A stretch of 64,000 bases of DNA from Neofusicoccum parvum. Taxonomy: Eukaryota; Ascomycota; Dothideomycetes; Botryosphaeriales; Botryosphaeriaceae. Positions 12,719 through 24,987 of the stretch are shown one piece after another (within the stretch, counting starts at the first letter, position 1; each line of letters begins with the position of its first letter). The translations under genes and the position numbers were made by a program. The stretch spans positions 1,116,001 to 1,180,000 of the forward strand of contig CP087211.1 in NCBI GenBank assembly GCA_020912385.1. Reading direction: 5' to 3'. The notes beneath the pieces were generated by a model. It had not been told where the DNA came from, did no database searches, and saw nothing but the letters and a program-made list of their open reading frames with translations.

Positions 12719-13448
12719 GGCCTGTGGCGCAGGGGAGCAGCGGGTGGGGTGGCAGCAGATAGCAGACGGTAGACTACAATGGACGAATCGAGCGCCGCTC
12801 GGGCGCCTTGTTCCTTGCATGGCGCTTCTCGCGAAGAGGGGTCGGACACGTCTCACTCAGCGCAGGACGCGGCTGGCACGGTGGCAATGCGGTCGCGCAG
12901 GGCGCCGCAGGCATCAGCAGCCCGACACGGTGAGAGCGAGCGTTCAGTGGCCACGTGCGCTCCCGCGCTGGGTCGCGGATTCGCCGCGGGGCCGCCCGGG
13001 CAGCCGGGACGGGCGTCGTGGGCGCTGGCTTTGCCGGCCGGGGGCTGCGCGATGGACGGTGCTCGCGGGCGGGCGGTGATCGTGCGGCGAGTGGGCGGGA
13101 GCGGGCCCAGGCTGACACGGCGATCGCGATACACCACGAATGGTGTTGAGGAGAGCGGGCGGAGGGCGCACGGGCCGGGCTTGGCGACCCTGTCGCTGAC
13201 AGCGATTTTTGTGCAGGCGCGGCATGCCCCTCGGCCTCAACTGTCCACCTCAAAACGAGATTTCCCTCGTGCCTTCTCCCGGTCCACCCTCCCGCCGGGA
13301 CTCATTCTCTGGGGCACCACCTGCGAAAGCCGCCACCGTGCACGCCCACGCTGCTTGTGCTTGCCCGCCGTCCCTCCATACGGCCGTGCCCTGTTAAGCC
13401 GACATCACCGCACGCCTCGAGCCCGGCACGCCTGCACCACAGCCCACC
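12719..13448. other. Intergenic, SKI2 3' flank and importin promoter
   Basis: This 730-bp GC-rich stretch has open frames on both strands, but they are Arg/Pro/Ala-rich and show no family character. The 150 bases before the importin ATG are pyrimidine-rich, as is common in leaders of ascomycete genes. Confidence 0.55.
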
Positions 13449-16400
13449 ATGGATGTAGCTGGCCTACGAAGTCGCATTGCCGCGACTCTCGAATCCAACG
13501 CCGATGCACGCCGCCAGGCCGAAATCGACCTCAAATACGTGCGCCTGCCTTGACACGCCCCGCTGAGAAATTTTGATTGACACCCGCCCAGGCAGAAGAC
13601 CAGCCCGGCTTCCCCGACGCCCTGCTGAACATCCTCGAGGCCGAGCAGGAGCCCGGCGTGCGCCTTTCCAGTATGCCGCCCTCGCTCTGATCCCGCTCCG
13701 CCGGCTAATCACCCTTCCCCGCAGCTGTTGTCTACCTCAAGAACCGCATAACAAAGGGCTGGTCGCCCGCCGAGGACTACTCGCAGGCGAAGCCCATACC
13801 TGAGGACGAGAAGGCAAACTTCCGCAAGCGTCTCGTGCCCGTGCTCGCTACGTCGTCGCCGCCCATCCGCGCCCAGCTCATCCCCACCCTGCAGAAGATT
13901 CTTGCCTTCGATTTCCCCTCGAAGTGGCCCGAATTCCTCGAAATCACCCAGCAGCTCCTCAACGCAAATGACGCGAACTCGGTTTTTGCAGGCATCCAGT
14001 GCCTGCTGGCCATTTGCCGGATATACCGCTTCAAGGGGACCGAGGACAGGGCGGAGTTTGATGGAATTGTCCAGGTCACATTCCCGCAGCTGTTGAACAT
14101 CGGTACGAAGCTGGTCAACGAGACGAGCTTGGAGGCGGGCGAGATGCTGCGGACCATTCTCAAGGTCTACAAACACGCCATTTATGTCAGTCTGCCCGCG
14201 CTCTGCGCGCTCTTCATGGCCCGAGACACGCTGACCGTTGGTAGTTTGAGCTGCCCGTCCCGCTCCGCGACCAGCAGAGCATGGTTGGCTGGTGCACCCT
14301 TTTCCTAAACGTTGTTGCCAAGGAAGCCCCGCCAAGTGCGATGCCTGAGGACCTCGAGGAGCGTGAAACAAACCACTGGTGGAAGGCAAAGAAGTGGGCA
14401 TATGCCAATCTGAACAGGCTGTTCGTGAGGTGCGCTCGGCTTCCCTTCTTGAATCCGCCATTTATGCTTACGCAGCAATTACAGATACGGCAACCCGCAG
14501 ACCCTGGGCAAGAGCAACGAGATCGATTATACTCAAGTCGCGAAGAACTTCCTCGAGAACTTCGCGCCGGAAATTCTCAAGGGCTATTTGCAGCAAGTCG
14601 AGAAATGGGTGGCCAAAACAGCGTGGTTAAGCAAGGCCTGTCTGTCCTACACCCTGGCCTTCCTGGATGAGTGCGTCCGGCCCAAGTCTATGTGGAACCA
14701 CCTCAAACCTCACATGGAGGGTCTTATTTCTCATCTCATTTTCCCGGTCCTTTGCCAGTCGGACGAGGATATTGAGCTTTTCGAGACAGATCCCCAGGAA
14801 TACCTGCACCGCAAGCTCAATTTTTACGAGGAGGTTTCCTCGCCGGACGTTGCTGCAACCAACTTCCTCGTCACTCTTACCAAAGCCCGCAGGAAGCAAA
14901 CCTTCATTGTTCTCAACTACATCAACAACATTGTTAGTCAGTATGAATCCGCACCGGATGACCAAAAGAACCCGCGCCACAAAGAGGGCGCGTTGCGCAT
15001 GATTGGTACTCTTGCCCCGGTCATCCTGGGGAAGAAGAGCCCAATCGCGGACCAGGTCGAGTATTTCTTCGTCCGCCACGTTTTCCCCGAATTCAGAAGC
15101 CCGCACGGTTTCCTCCGTGCCCGCTCATGCGACACCCTGGAGAAGTTCGAGCAGCTTGACTTTAAGGACCAGAACAACCTCATCGTCATCTACCGTAATA
15201 TCCTGGAATCTATGGCGGATCCCGCTCTTCCGGTCCGTGTCGAGGCTGCGCTCGCTCTTCAGCCACTCATCCGCCACGACGTCATCCGCACTTCCATGCA
15301 GCAGAACATTCCTCAGGTCATGCAGCAGCTCCTGAAGCTCGCCAATGAGGTTGATGTGGACGCGCTTGCAAATGTGATGGAGGATTTCGTCGAGGTTTTC
15401 GCGGCCGAGCTTACGCCTTTTGCTGTCGCGTTGAGCGAGCAGCTCAGGGATACCTACTTGCGCATTGTTCGTGAACTGCTTGAGCGAAACCAGCAGAAGG
15501 ACGACGATGACGCCTATGGCGACTACCTGGACGACAAGAGCATCACTGCGCTTGGTGTTCTGCAGACTATCGGTACCCTCATCCTGACGCTGGAAAGCAC
15601 CCCTGAGCTGCTTCTACATCTTGAAACCATCCTCATGCCCGTGATCTCGATCACTCTCGAGAACAAGCTCTATGGTAAACTATACGCTGCTTATTTCAGA
15701 TTCATTCTAGAATTCGACGTAGCTAACACTTAATCTTAGACTTGTACAACGAAGTTTTCGAAATCATTGATAGCTGCACTTTCGCTGCAAAGAGCATTTC
15801 GGCCACTATGTGGCAGGCATTCGAGCTAATCCACAGGACATTCAAGGCTGGCGCTGAGCTTTACCTAGAGGGTACGTCAGAACGACTTCTTGCTCAGACG
15901 AACCTGCAATACAAATACTTATACACCACAGATATGCTCCCGGCTCTGGAGAACTTCGTCACGTACGGCTACGAAACGCTCACCGTTCAACGCGCCTACC
16001 TCGAAGCCCTCATCGACATGATTCGCACCATTTTCAAGGACGATAAGGTTGGCGGTGTCGACCGTATCTGCGGATGCAAGCTCGCCGAAATCCTGATGTT
16101 GACGATGCGCGGTCACATTGACGAGTTCCTCCCCGAGTTTATTCAATTGTCGATGAACGTGCTCCTGAACGACGAGCCTAAGGTCAAGTCGTACCGCATC
16201 CACCTAATGGAGATGGTCATCAACTGCATCTACTACAACCCGCGACTTTCTCTCCATGTTCTAGAAAGCAACGGCTGGACGAACAAGTTCTTCAGCCTTT
16301 GGTTCTCCAACATCGACAGCTTCACCCGGGTCCATGACAAGAAGCTCTCCATCGCTGCTATCACCGCTCTCCTAACCCTCAACGCACAGGAGGTTCCAGT

Positions 16401-17074
16401 TAGCGTGCAGCCTGGCTGGGCTCGCCTTCTGAACGGCATCGTTCGCCTTTTCCAGACGCTCCCTGCCGCCATGAAGAGTAAGCATGCAATCACCACGTGT
16501 CCCGTGTACCTCGACTGACTTTGGCTTTGCAGACCGGGAAGAGGCCAAGCGCGAGGAAGACTTCAGCTTCAGCCAAGAATTTGAGGACGAAGAGGAGGAT
16601 GAGGAGTGGGAAGGCGAGGGAGACTGGAACACTGAGGGTGACGAGGCTGAAGACGTCAAGGACGAAAGCACGGCATACCTCGAGTTCCTCAACGAGGAAG
16701 TACGAAGCAGCGATACCAGAAAACCAACCAGAGCACAGTTAACGCGATCGCAGGCCCAGAAGTTCAACGTCATCAGCGACGACGACGATGACGAGCTTGA
16801 GGAGGAGAGCCTGCTTGAGACGCCCCTGGATAAACTTGAGCCTTACAGCATCTTCAAGACGGCTTTATTGAGTAAGTGCAACCCTAGAATTTGCCGGGGT
16901 GTAACTGACAAAGGCATAGACCTCCAGCAAGAGCAACCCCAGCTATATGAGACCTTAACGAAGGATCTCAACCCGGAGGAGCAACAAGTCGTTCAGGGCG
17001 CGGTACACCAAGCCGATGTGATCGCCCAGCAGCAGGCTGAGCTGGCTAATGGCAACCCGCCCACCGTTGCTTGA
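13449..17074 (+). CDS. Importin-7/8 type karyopherin (Nmd5/Sxm1 family)
   Basis: Nine exons: 13449-13538, 13592-13670, 13725-14185, 14245-14429, 14485-15674, 15740-15871, 15932-16477, 16533-16871 and 16920-17074. They encode 1058 aa. The N-terminal importin-beta domain (about residues 20-100) has the expected pattern: AEIDLKYAEDQPGFPDALL, then RLSTVVYLKNRITKGW. HEAT-like helices fill the middle, for example LGVLQTIGTLILTLESTPEL. A strongly acidic loop near the C-terminus (EFEDEEEDEEWEGEGDW) is typical of the Nmd5/Sxm1/IPO7 group. These proteins carry ribosomal proteins, histones and other cargo into the nucleus in a RanGTP-dependent way. Nine exons is a high count for this window. Sxm1 and Nmd5 are paralogues in yeast, and I cannot tell which one this matches best. 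Confidence 0.92.
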
Positions 17075-18643
17075 GCGCCTGGACCATCTTCGGACCGCCG
17101 CGGAGCACTCGTTGCAACGCCGTTCTGAGGACAACCGCTGTCCTTGCTCTCTCAACCCCTCTTTGTTGTTCTCGCAGCGTGCATTCCCACACACCCCGGC
17201 GTTTGATAATTTCCCCCTCGTGCTTTTTGATTATGGCGAACCAAGAAAGTTTTTCTTCATTTCTCTTTTATGTTTTTTTTGCATGTGCGGATGAACGGAT
17301 CGAAAAAATTACGGGCACATTACTGGGCAAGAAGGAGAGACGGGAAGGGACCTGACTTGACGCTCCTCATTCTCACCACAAAAGAGCGCGTTGGGTTTTT
17401 CGACTTAGGTAAATGATCATTGTACGTAGTTAGGTAGCTATTCCCCCTGCGACAGCACCAGCGACAGCACCAACCAGCCCCCAGTTTTCCACACCCTTCC
17501 GAGCCTCGCAACCCGCCATCTCCTATCTACAGTCGTTTTGACCTCTAGTGTCAACCGCGGTGGCCCTTTTGAAAGAGAGTGGTTTATTCTTGTTTTGCCT
17601 GACAAATTCCTTGGCTGTTTTCAGACTGCTTTGTGCGCGAGATAACTACCGAATTTGAGCGGGATAGGGGAAGTGAGTATGGTGGCCATGGTGGTTGCCT
17701 AATGGAGGGACACAAAGACGGAGTATCGGGGATCAAGAGCTTGAGTCGTTGGTTTGGTTTGACGTTGATAGAACGAAATGGATTCATGTTCCCATCACAA
17801 ACCTTCTTCGCCGCGATGATCCTCCAACATCCTTTCGACCAATTCTGATGCCATGCTCTCGTCCGAAGCATCGCGGCTGTAACGGCACCGCCTAAGGGAA
17901 GTTCCACGCATGTGCAAGAGCCGGAAAGAAGCAGGATTTCCTTTCGATCAAAAGGAGGATCGACTTTGGCGATCTTCGCTTCCCAAAACCACCTACAACA
18001 ACGGGATTTGGAATTGGCTTTGCTCTGTACGTACCTATATCACTTCCGCGATAATACCTCCTACCCGCAAAGACTAAAGAGCAAGTGCCCGTCCTGGCGC
18101 GGGCTGGCTCTAGGCAACAACTCAAAAGACGGAAGGATTTCAGGCGAGCAACCAATAGCCTATGTTCTTTCCGTACCCGAAACGGCGGGCTTGGAGCCAA
18201 GGCGAAAAATCCGCCTATGATCTCTGCCGTCTTTTTTTTCTCCCAGTCCCCCATCGGACACGAAACACGCTTGCTCGCTTTGCTCGGTGCGCCTGATCAG
18301 CATGGTGTTGTGCCGCACTCCCGCTCAAAACAAGTGCCGGCCTGCAGTAGCAAGGGTGTGATAAAATCCTGAGACAGTGACGGTCCTGGGCGACGGGGCG
18401 AGATCGGAAGAATCACACACAGATGGCGAGATATCCAGACCGGGGGCGGCAATCCGGGAGCGGAGAGGTTGGTTTGGAGGGCAGGAAGATATATCTGGGG
18501 AAACCTTGTGAGTATTTTTTTTTTATTTTTCTCCCCCGTCTTGCAACGCACATGCGGGTCGTTCCAGATCCTCCTTGGTGTGCGTCTTCGCTCCCTGCTT
18601 GGGCTGCTCCCTCCCTTCCTCTTTCTAAACACGTTTCGTCCAA

Positions 18644-18660
18644 CCCCCCCCCCCCCCCCC
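18644..18660. repeat. Poly-C run (17 C)
   Basis: An uninterrupted run of 17 cytosines sits inside a pyrimidine-rich stretch (about 18525-18680) of the long gene-free interval. Confidence 0.9.
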
Positions 18661-21205
18661 ATCCCCACGTCTCATGGTCGCATTACTCACGTCCTTTCCG
18701 CCCGTCGGCCAATCGATCCTCCCCACCGCCACGGCCATCCCTGTGCAAGACGGACAGCATCACGCCGCTCTGCCGCTTACCGCTGCGAGGCAAAAGGCGC
18801 ATCCCCTCCCCACCCTTCCCCCCGGTGAGCAAGCATGAACCAAGCCCCATCCCCGGTGTTTTCGAAAGGTATGGAAAGAAGAACGTACCACCTTTTCCCG
18901 CCGCGCGGAAGGAAGGTGGACCCGATACCAAGCAACGGTTTTTTTTTTTCTCCCTGGCCCCCAACATAGCGTACCGTTGCCCAACATCCCGGGGTCCACA
19001 CGTTGCTGTTGTTGAGGCAGAAGGAAGGGCGGGAGGTGGGGGTTGTCCGGGAGAATGCGAGGGAGGGAGGAGGAGGGAAAACAGTTCTAAAACACCCGTG
19101 AGGCACGCAAGGCGGACCAGCCCTGCCGGATGCTCGGATGCTAGCCTTCCGGCGGGAAGAATTTCCTTTGGAAGTTTTTTTTTTCTTTCCTCTCGACGTG
19201 TGGCTGAGCAAGACGGTCGTGGTGGACATTCGTCACCATCGTCGCGTGTCGCGAGGTGTGGTTGTTGCAGAATGGGCTTGGGTGTGGGTGGTCTCGTTTA
19301 GGTAATGTGGAGCTGTCTGGGCCTCGTGCTGACGCGGGCGCACGGCCATTGGCAGTGGCTGACGATCGCATTGCGCCAGGCGCTTTCTGTTTGGGCGTGT
19401 TTTGAGCTATCATGGGTCCCTAATCGGGACAGGAGCGCGAGGGCTTGGCGTGGTGTTGAATGCTGAAACGACCCACCCCGATCTGCCGGGGTCGAGGACT
19501 ATTGGACTGGGAGGGAACAGTATAGGATGGTTGTAGGGAGCGTGTTAAGTCTGGTGCAAGACGTCTTAGTTCGAATGCGCGTTGAAGTCAAGTTGATTGC
19601 ATATCTGCAACTGCCATCAACTGCCGTTTTCGGACGCCGATATACTCGAAACTCAACCGAATCGGCATACGTGCCTACAGGAATGCCAATCAAGAAAGAG
19701 ACAGCAGACCTCAAAGAGAATTTGCCGTCACCGTCATTCCACTTTTGGATTAGCTGGCTGGCGCAATCTGGCTTACTTTGTTTGGTGAGCAGCTACAGAG
19801 GTGTTGTGCAGCTGAAGGCTAGCGTGAACAGCAGTCTTTCAACAGGGCGAATCCAGCCTTGATGCCACCTAGGCATGGGCGGGCAAAGCATCCGCGGGGA
19901 CACAAATGTCACTCGGAGCACGAACCAGAGCTGTCCAGATGAATGCTTCAACTCCCTACGCAGTGGTGGATGTAGACAGCGCCAAAGCGCTAGCCGGCGG
20001 CTGCAACACATCTCAGTACCAAGGATTAGGAATCCTGCCCCTAATGACAAACTTTAGTGCTGATGGCAACATCACCCCATCCAAATGATCCTTTTTGAGT
20101 GCACATCCCTCCTCTTGGCTTTTTGTCTTCGCTTTCGGGTTCGAGCTTTTTGAAGAGCCAAATGCCGGACGCGTTCGTCCAGGTGCGAGAGACCGTAGAG
20201 TATGCGCTCAATTGAACAAGGCACCGTTGCTACTGTAGACCGGAACGCCATCGGGCACGTGCTCTGCAGTCTGTCGCATCCTGAAGAGCATTCCAAAAAT
20301 CCATCGAACTTCTGTCATCACGAAGTACGTCCGTACGCCATCGGGTACTGCATCATGCGAGACTCAACTCACCATTGTTTCGCTCCTTTGGGCGGCCTAG
20401 AAGACGCTGGCCATAGATGGCGAGAAGATCAACACCAACAATTAGAGTTCAGTTCCTGCATACGGAAGGATGAGCAGCCGACAAGTGTCAGCGGTGCTGA
20501 CAGCTTGGCAGGGTGCTTGGCATGGTGTTTAGAGGCAGCAGGAGGACCGTGCAGCCCGCACTCTTCGACGAGCAGACCGCTGAAGCGCTCGCGGAAAGTC
20601 TGTTCGACAGCCTGCTTCCTCAGGCCTGAGGCACTTGGCAGGGGAGGAGGGGTGGCACAGGCATGCGGTAGCACAAACAGCACCTCGGACGCATGCGCAC
20701 GTTGCTTTTCGAGCAGCGTCTCGTGAAGGTGACGCCGCCAGGTAGCCTACCTTGGGGGTGGACGCACCGGCCGTTGGCGTCCCAAGCTCTCGAGCACGCC
20801 CGTTTTGGTGCAACGGACATGGCCAACGCGGGTGTCGCGGGAGGAGTGGAGAGGCGGGCGCTCTGCGACAATTTCCAGTTCTGAGGAGAGCCGTGGAGCA
20901 GAGGTCGAGCACGGGGGCCGGAGCGCCCGGTTGATGTGTTGTTGCTTCCAAGACCAGCCCGCGATGTCTCTCCTGGGAGCTGCATGGCCATGTGGGGAAA
21001 CGGCTGCAACAGTCAGCCCGCAGGCAGCAAGAGACCCGTGCCAGCTTGTACCCTCCCCGTCGCGGACTTGGGGCTGCTTCTGTCGCCTGCTCGCTGACCG
21101 GTCTTCCGCAACAGTCGAGTGTAGCACGGGGAGGCGAGTGAGGTTGGTACGTTCTTATCGGCGATCCTGGGCGAGGCGCCATTGGATGCGTGGAAGGCTG
21201 CATCG

Positions 21206-21236
21206 ACATGCAACATGCAACATGCAACATGCACAT
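21206..21236. repeat. Short tandem repeat, 7-bp unit ACATGCA
   Basis: About four head-to-tail copies of a 7-base unit (acatgca) are visible, followed by a degenerate copy. It lies in the gene-free interval. Confidence 0.85.
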
Positions 21237-22766
21237 GGATGCAGTTGCACGCGGCCGACTTGACATGTGAAGCGGCTGTCTGGCGCCTTAGCTGCTGCTT
21301 GCTGGTGACTGCATGTGACACGGCTTGCATTCGCACGATAAGGACGAGCGACGGGAGGCGGACGAGGTGTTGGGGGATGCCTGCGGCGGGCTCAGCTCCG
21401 CCAGGCGCGAGTCGCCCGTCAGCGCTGGGGCGCGGCCGCGATAGGTACCTGGAGGTACTCGTTTGCCTGGCGAGCCCACGATGCCAGCGGCGGCGGGTCC
21501 GAGTGCGTTGCTCTGATGTCACGGCGCCGTCGCGGAGCGCTCGGGATCGTGAGACTCGAAGGAAGTCTGACGCAGGCCGTCCGCAGGCAGGCGGGTGGCA
21601 GGCTGGCGGGCCCCGTGATCTGCGCGGGCTGGCAGAGGGCTGGCTGGGCTGGCTGGGCTGGTCTTCTCCGCATCGTGGTTGCGTCTGCCAAGCGCTTCCA
21701 GAAGGCGGCGGCGGCCCCGCGGCGGCCACGGCCCAGGCGCGCGGCGGCGACGATGGCCGGTCGATGGTTCACGATGCGCGGTCGAAGATTCGAGGGCCGC
21801 GCACGTGACGCGCTGAGTCAGCGGGCGCGACGGGCGCGGCTCTGGGGCCACAAGGCAGAGGCTGATCTGCGGCTGTCGGCCCCTGGCCGTGCGGCTGGCG
21901 GCGGCGCTCTTGGCTGCAACTTGGCTTGTCGTACGTCACACCGAAAGCCCACATGGCTGCACTTGGCCCGTCTGCGCGCAACCTCTTCGCCGATGCTTGC
22001 AGGAGTAGGGCAGCCCGCCGCCCTCCATCCTGCCCGGTCCGCCGCAGCGTGCGCGAATTTCCCGGGCTGCGGGCTGCGGGCGGCGGGCTGCGTGCTGCTG
22101 GCCTGCGGCACCAGTGCTGCAGCGCTGACGCGGGCGCGAAAACAATCGGGGCGCCTTCAAACGCGCCGCCGACGCGCAAACAGATCGCGGGCTCGTCGTC
22201 CCGGTGGAGACGCGCCCGCCGGCTCTGAATCAGCCGATGAGTCGATGTCGATGCCGCAAATTGCCTTACTCAATCGCGTCTAACCCGCTGGAGACCACCG
22301 TGCTCCACCTCTCGTTCGACCCTCCGTGCCTCGCAACCGACCGCGACTCTCCGCCCGCGCTGTTTGGGTCGGCAGCCACGTCTTGCATCACCTCGACACC
22401 TATTGGACCAGTTCCGGAGCTCGCCGCCCAGCTGCCGCCTGCACAATCCTTGCCAGGCACGCCCAGCCGTCACAACTCTTCACAACGGCACAAACACGCG
22501 AAAGGATCTTAGGACAGGAAGCTGCCGTCTAATGCTCTAAATTTTTGTCGGCCGTGAGTCTATAATTGGATGCGCCAATGTCATGCTGGCGTCACCGGCG
22601 AGTAAGGTGTTCTATCATCATTTCGACTCTCCACCAACATACAGTATTTCCTCCCCCACGGGTATCATCCGATAGGATACCATCCTCGTGCCTCCCCAGG
22701 AAGCTGTGATGATCCAAACGCCCCTCTACGTAACTTTTTTATGCAAACATGGTTGTGGTATATCGC

Positions 22767-23774
22767 TCAAGCAACAGAGGTGCCGGCCTCGACGGACTCC
22801 TGCGGCCAGACATTGTAGCCGAAGGTGTCCTTCATGTTGACGAAGCGGGTGTGACGGCCCTTGGCAACGCTGTTGACCGTCTCGAAGTCCTCGTCCGAAA
22901 GGTTGGGGACCAGGAGGTTGCTGTCGATGCGCGACGGCGTGGAGCTCTTGGGCAGCACGGCGTAGCCGCGGCGCAGGCCCCAGGCGAGCAGCACCTGAGC
23001 CAGGGTGTGGCCGCTGCGGTCAGCGACCTCGTTGAGCGTCTTGTTCGTGCGGACCTTCTCGCCGGTGGTAGGGACCTGGTCCTGCGAGCCGAGAGGGGAG
23101 TAGGCCGAGGGCAGCACGTCGTTCGCCTGGCAGAACTTGACGAGCTCCTCGTTCGGCAGGAACGGGTGGATCTCGATCTGGTTGACGGCGGGCTTGACCT
23201 TTGCGAACTTGAACATCTTCTGCAGGTCGGCGATCGTCCAGTTGGACACGCCGATGGCGCGGGCCTTGCCAGACTCGTACAGCGCCTCCATCGCGCGCCA
23301 CGTCGGCTCCGAGTTCTCAGTGAGCTCCTTCTTGATGACGTACTTGCCGTCCGCGCCAATCTTGGGCATGTACTCCTCGTTCTTCTCGGCGGCGATGGGC
23401 CAGTGGACGAGGAACAGATCGACGTAGTCGAGGCCGAAGTTCTTCAGCGAGTTCTCCAGCGACCACTTGACCTCCTCGGGCTCGTGCAGGTGGTTCCAGA
23501 CCTTGGTGCAGATGAAGATGTCGGAGCGCTTGACGCTGGCGTTCTCCTTGAGGAAGTCGCGGACGGCCTCGCCGACCTCGGCCTCGTTTTTGTAGAACCA
23601 GGCGCAGTCCAGGTGGCGGTAGCCCGCCTTCAGCGCGTGGGTGACGGCCTTGTAGGTCTCGCCGACGGCGCCCTCGTTGGCGAAGGTGCCGAAGCCCAGG
23701 CCGGGAATCTGCACGCCATTGTTGAGCGTGAAGACGGTCTGGTTGGAGACCTCCTTGAGCGGTCCGAACGGCAT
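22767..23774 (-). CDS. Aldo-keto reductase (NADPH-dependent, AKR family)
   Basis: An intronless frame of 335 aa from MPFGPLKEVSNQ. It shows a full AKR TIM-barrel signature: GLGFGTFANEGAVGE near the N-terminus; Asp and Tyr of the tetrad in HLDCAWFYKNEAEVGEAV; Lys in FICTKVWNHLHE; His in FLVHWPIA; and the cofactor segment AIGVSNWTI followed by AVNQIEIHPFLP and VLPKSSTPSRI. Family members reduce aldehydes, ketones or sugars with NADPH in the cytosol; fungal relatives include Gcy1-like glycerol/xylose reductases. The substrate cannot be read from sequence. The frame stays open upstream to an ATG at 23942. That would add 56 residues without any Asp or Glu but with many Ser, Pro, Arg and Lys. It could be a mitochondrial presequence or simply 5' UTR; I prefer the shorter form because family similarity begins there. 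Confidence 0.9.
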   Translation of the reverse strand: MPFGPLKEVSNQTVFTLNNGVQIPGLGFGTFANEGAVGETYKAVTHALKAGYRHLDCAWFYKNEAEVGEAVRDFLKENASVKRSDIFICTKVWNHLHEPEEVKWSLENSLKNFGLDYVDLFLVHWPIAAEKNEEYMPKIGADGKYVIKKELTENSEPTWRAMEALYESGKARAIGVSNWTIADLQKMFKFAKVKPAVNQIEIHPFLPNEELVKFCQANDVLPSAYSPLGSQDQVPTTGEKVRTNKTLNEVADRSGHTLAQVLLAWGLRRGYAVLPKSSTPSRIDSNLLVPNLSDEDFETVNSVAKGRHTRFVNMKDTFGYNVWPQESVEAGTSVA

Positions 23775-24987
23775 TCTGGAGGCGAGGCTGGAGGGGTGTA
23801 CGGGGGGCACGGGGGTGTGTCGTGGAGCGGTGGGTGTGTGGAAAGACTTGGGTGCAAATGCCGGAGCAGCGGTCAACGAGCTCGTGCGGGATATTTTAAT
23901 GAGCAGCGAGGAAAGCGCGCGTTGCGGACGTGGCAGCGCCATGCACCATTAATACGTAGGGTGGGCGGGCGACAGTCAAAAGCGCGCACTCTGGTGGCTA
24001 CGCGGCGCAAACAGCGAGGGCAATTGCAACAACAGCGCACCCCACCAGGGATGGATGATGTCACCTGTGGATCTGAGCATGGATGGTTGAGAGCGAAATA
24101 TCTGCAAAAACCCTGGCGCGGCACTAGCTCGAAGCGCGCGCCGAGATAGCCCTTCGGGTGAAAGCCCGCTTTTCATACGGCGCGTGGGTTGACGTAAGGT
24201 GGGGATTGTAACGGCGGCCGCCCGCAGAGACGGGGCGGTGGCTGCGCGGACGGCGGCCGAGGGGCGCAGAGCCACAGGGCGGGCGCGCCGGCGGGCGTGT
24301 GGCGCACTCGCGGCGGCGCGACCAACAAAACTCGCAAAAAATACGCGCGGAACGGGCGAAAACGGTACGGCAATTAGAGTTGGCTGCGCCCTTCCCGCCA
24401 GGCCCTGGCGGAGGCTGCCTGGCGGCCGGGGCCCGGGCGGGCGCGGCCCCCTGCCACCGCCCTTGGCCGCTCGTGCAGCGCGCATCCAACGCCGGCGCTT
24501 CTCGGCCACACTCGTGCGCAGATACGTCAGATCGTCCCTAAGCTTCACCTGCTATCGCCGCCATGAAACGCCCGCTGGCCACTCGCGTCAGACACGTCGA
24601 GGATGCCTCTGCAAGGGCCGGGTCCGCGCCGCGCCACTCAGGGTCGCGGAACCGCCTGCGGCAAGCTGTGCCCGCTGTTGGATCCGCTTTTCCTCCCCGT
24701 CAGTGCTATCTCGAGGCCTCCCAGCATGGAAATGGCGAGGACCCTTTTTTCGTGATACGGCGCGATGATGACACCGGTGGAGCTTCCCAGCAGCGTCCCC
24801 GGAGAGGTACGGGATGATACTTCGCCCTCGATCCGCCGCGCAGCCAATATATACCAGCGCCCGCGTCACGGTCGACCAGTTCCACTCTCAGTCCACCTCT
24901 CCTCTCTTTTCCCAGCCTCTCACGCTTTCCTGAAGGCTCATCCGTTATCTGTCATCGCCAACACCTCTCCTCACCTAATCTCTCACC
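23775..24987. promoter_or_regulatory. Divergent promoter region, aldo-keto reductase / HAD phosphatase
   Basis: This is a GC-rich 1.2-kb stretch between two divergent genes. The side facing the HAD gene has a CCAAT pentamer at 24844-24848 overlapping TATATA at 24848-24853. A pyrimidine-rich leader (about 24888-24950) follows before the ATG at 24988. This layout is typical of strongly expressed ascomycete genes. No supported gene lies inside. Confidence 0.55.
24844..24853 (+). promoter_or_regulatory. CCAAT/TATA core promoter of the HAD gene
   Basis: The string CCAATATATA lies 135 bases upstream of the ATG and precedes a CT-rich leader. It is a direct sequence match to a TATA box with an overlapping CCAAT. 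The transcription start was not determined. Confidence 0.55.

Larger units (their letters stand above)
17075..22766. other. Long gene-free interval (about 5.7 kb)
   Basis: Apart from the 3' flanks of its neighbours, I find no recognisable gene here on either strand. The longer open frames (for example 18423-19301 plus and 20529-21266 minus) are low-complexity or Arg/Ser/Pro-rich, and lack splice-supported extension or family motifs. The left half is rich in homopolymer runs, including C17 at 18644-18660 and T8-T10 runs. The right half is GC-rich with short tandem repeats. A non-coding transcript or long UTRs cannot be excluded. Confidence 0.55.

Noticed and set aside
12779..13576. 265-aa plus-strand frame overlapping the importin start
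   Set aside because: Arg/Ala/His-rich, and it overlaps the first exon of the importin in another frame. That exon is supported by family similarity.
18423..19301. 292-aa plus-strand frame in the gene-free interval
   Set aside because: Dominated by poly-Pro, Arg and Ser from homopolymer runs, with no splice support or recognisable domain.
19568..19600. tRNA-like B-box string (gttcgaatgc)
   Set aside because: There is no matching A-box, anticodon arm or acceptor pairing around it.
22749..24149. 466-aa open frame on the plus strand
   Set aside because: It is the antisense shadow of the aldo-keto reductase in GC-rich, codon-biased DNA and has no family character.
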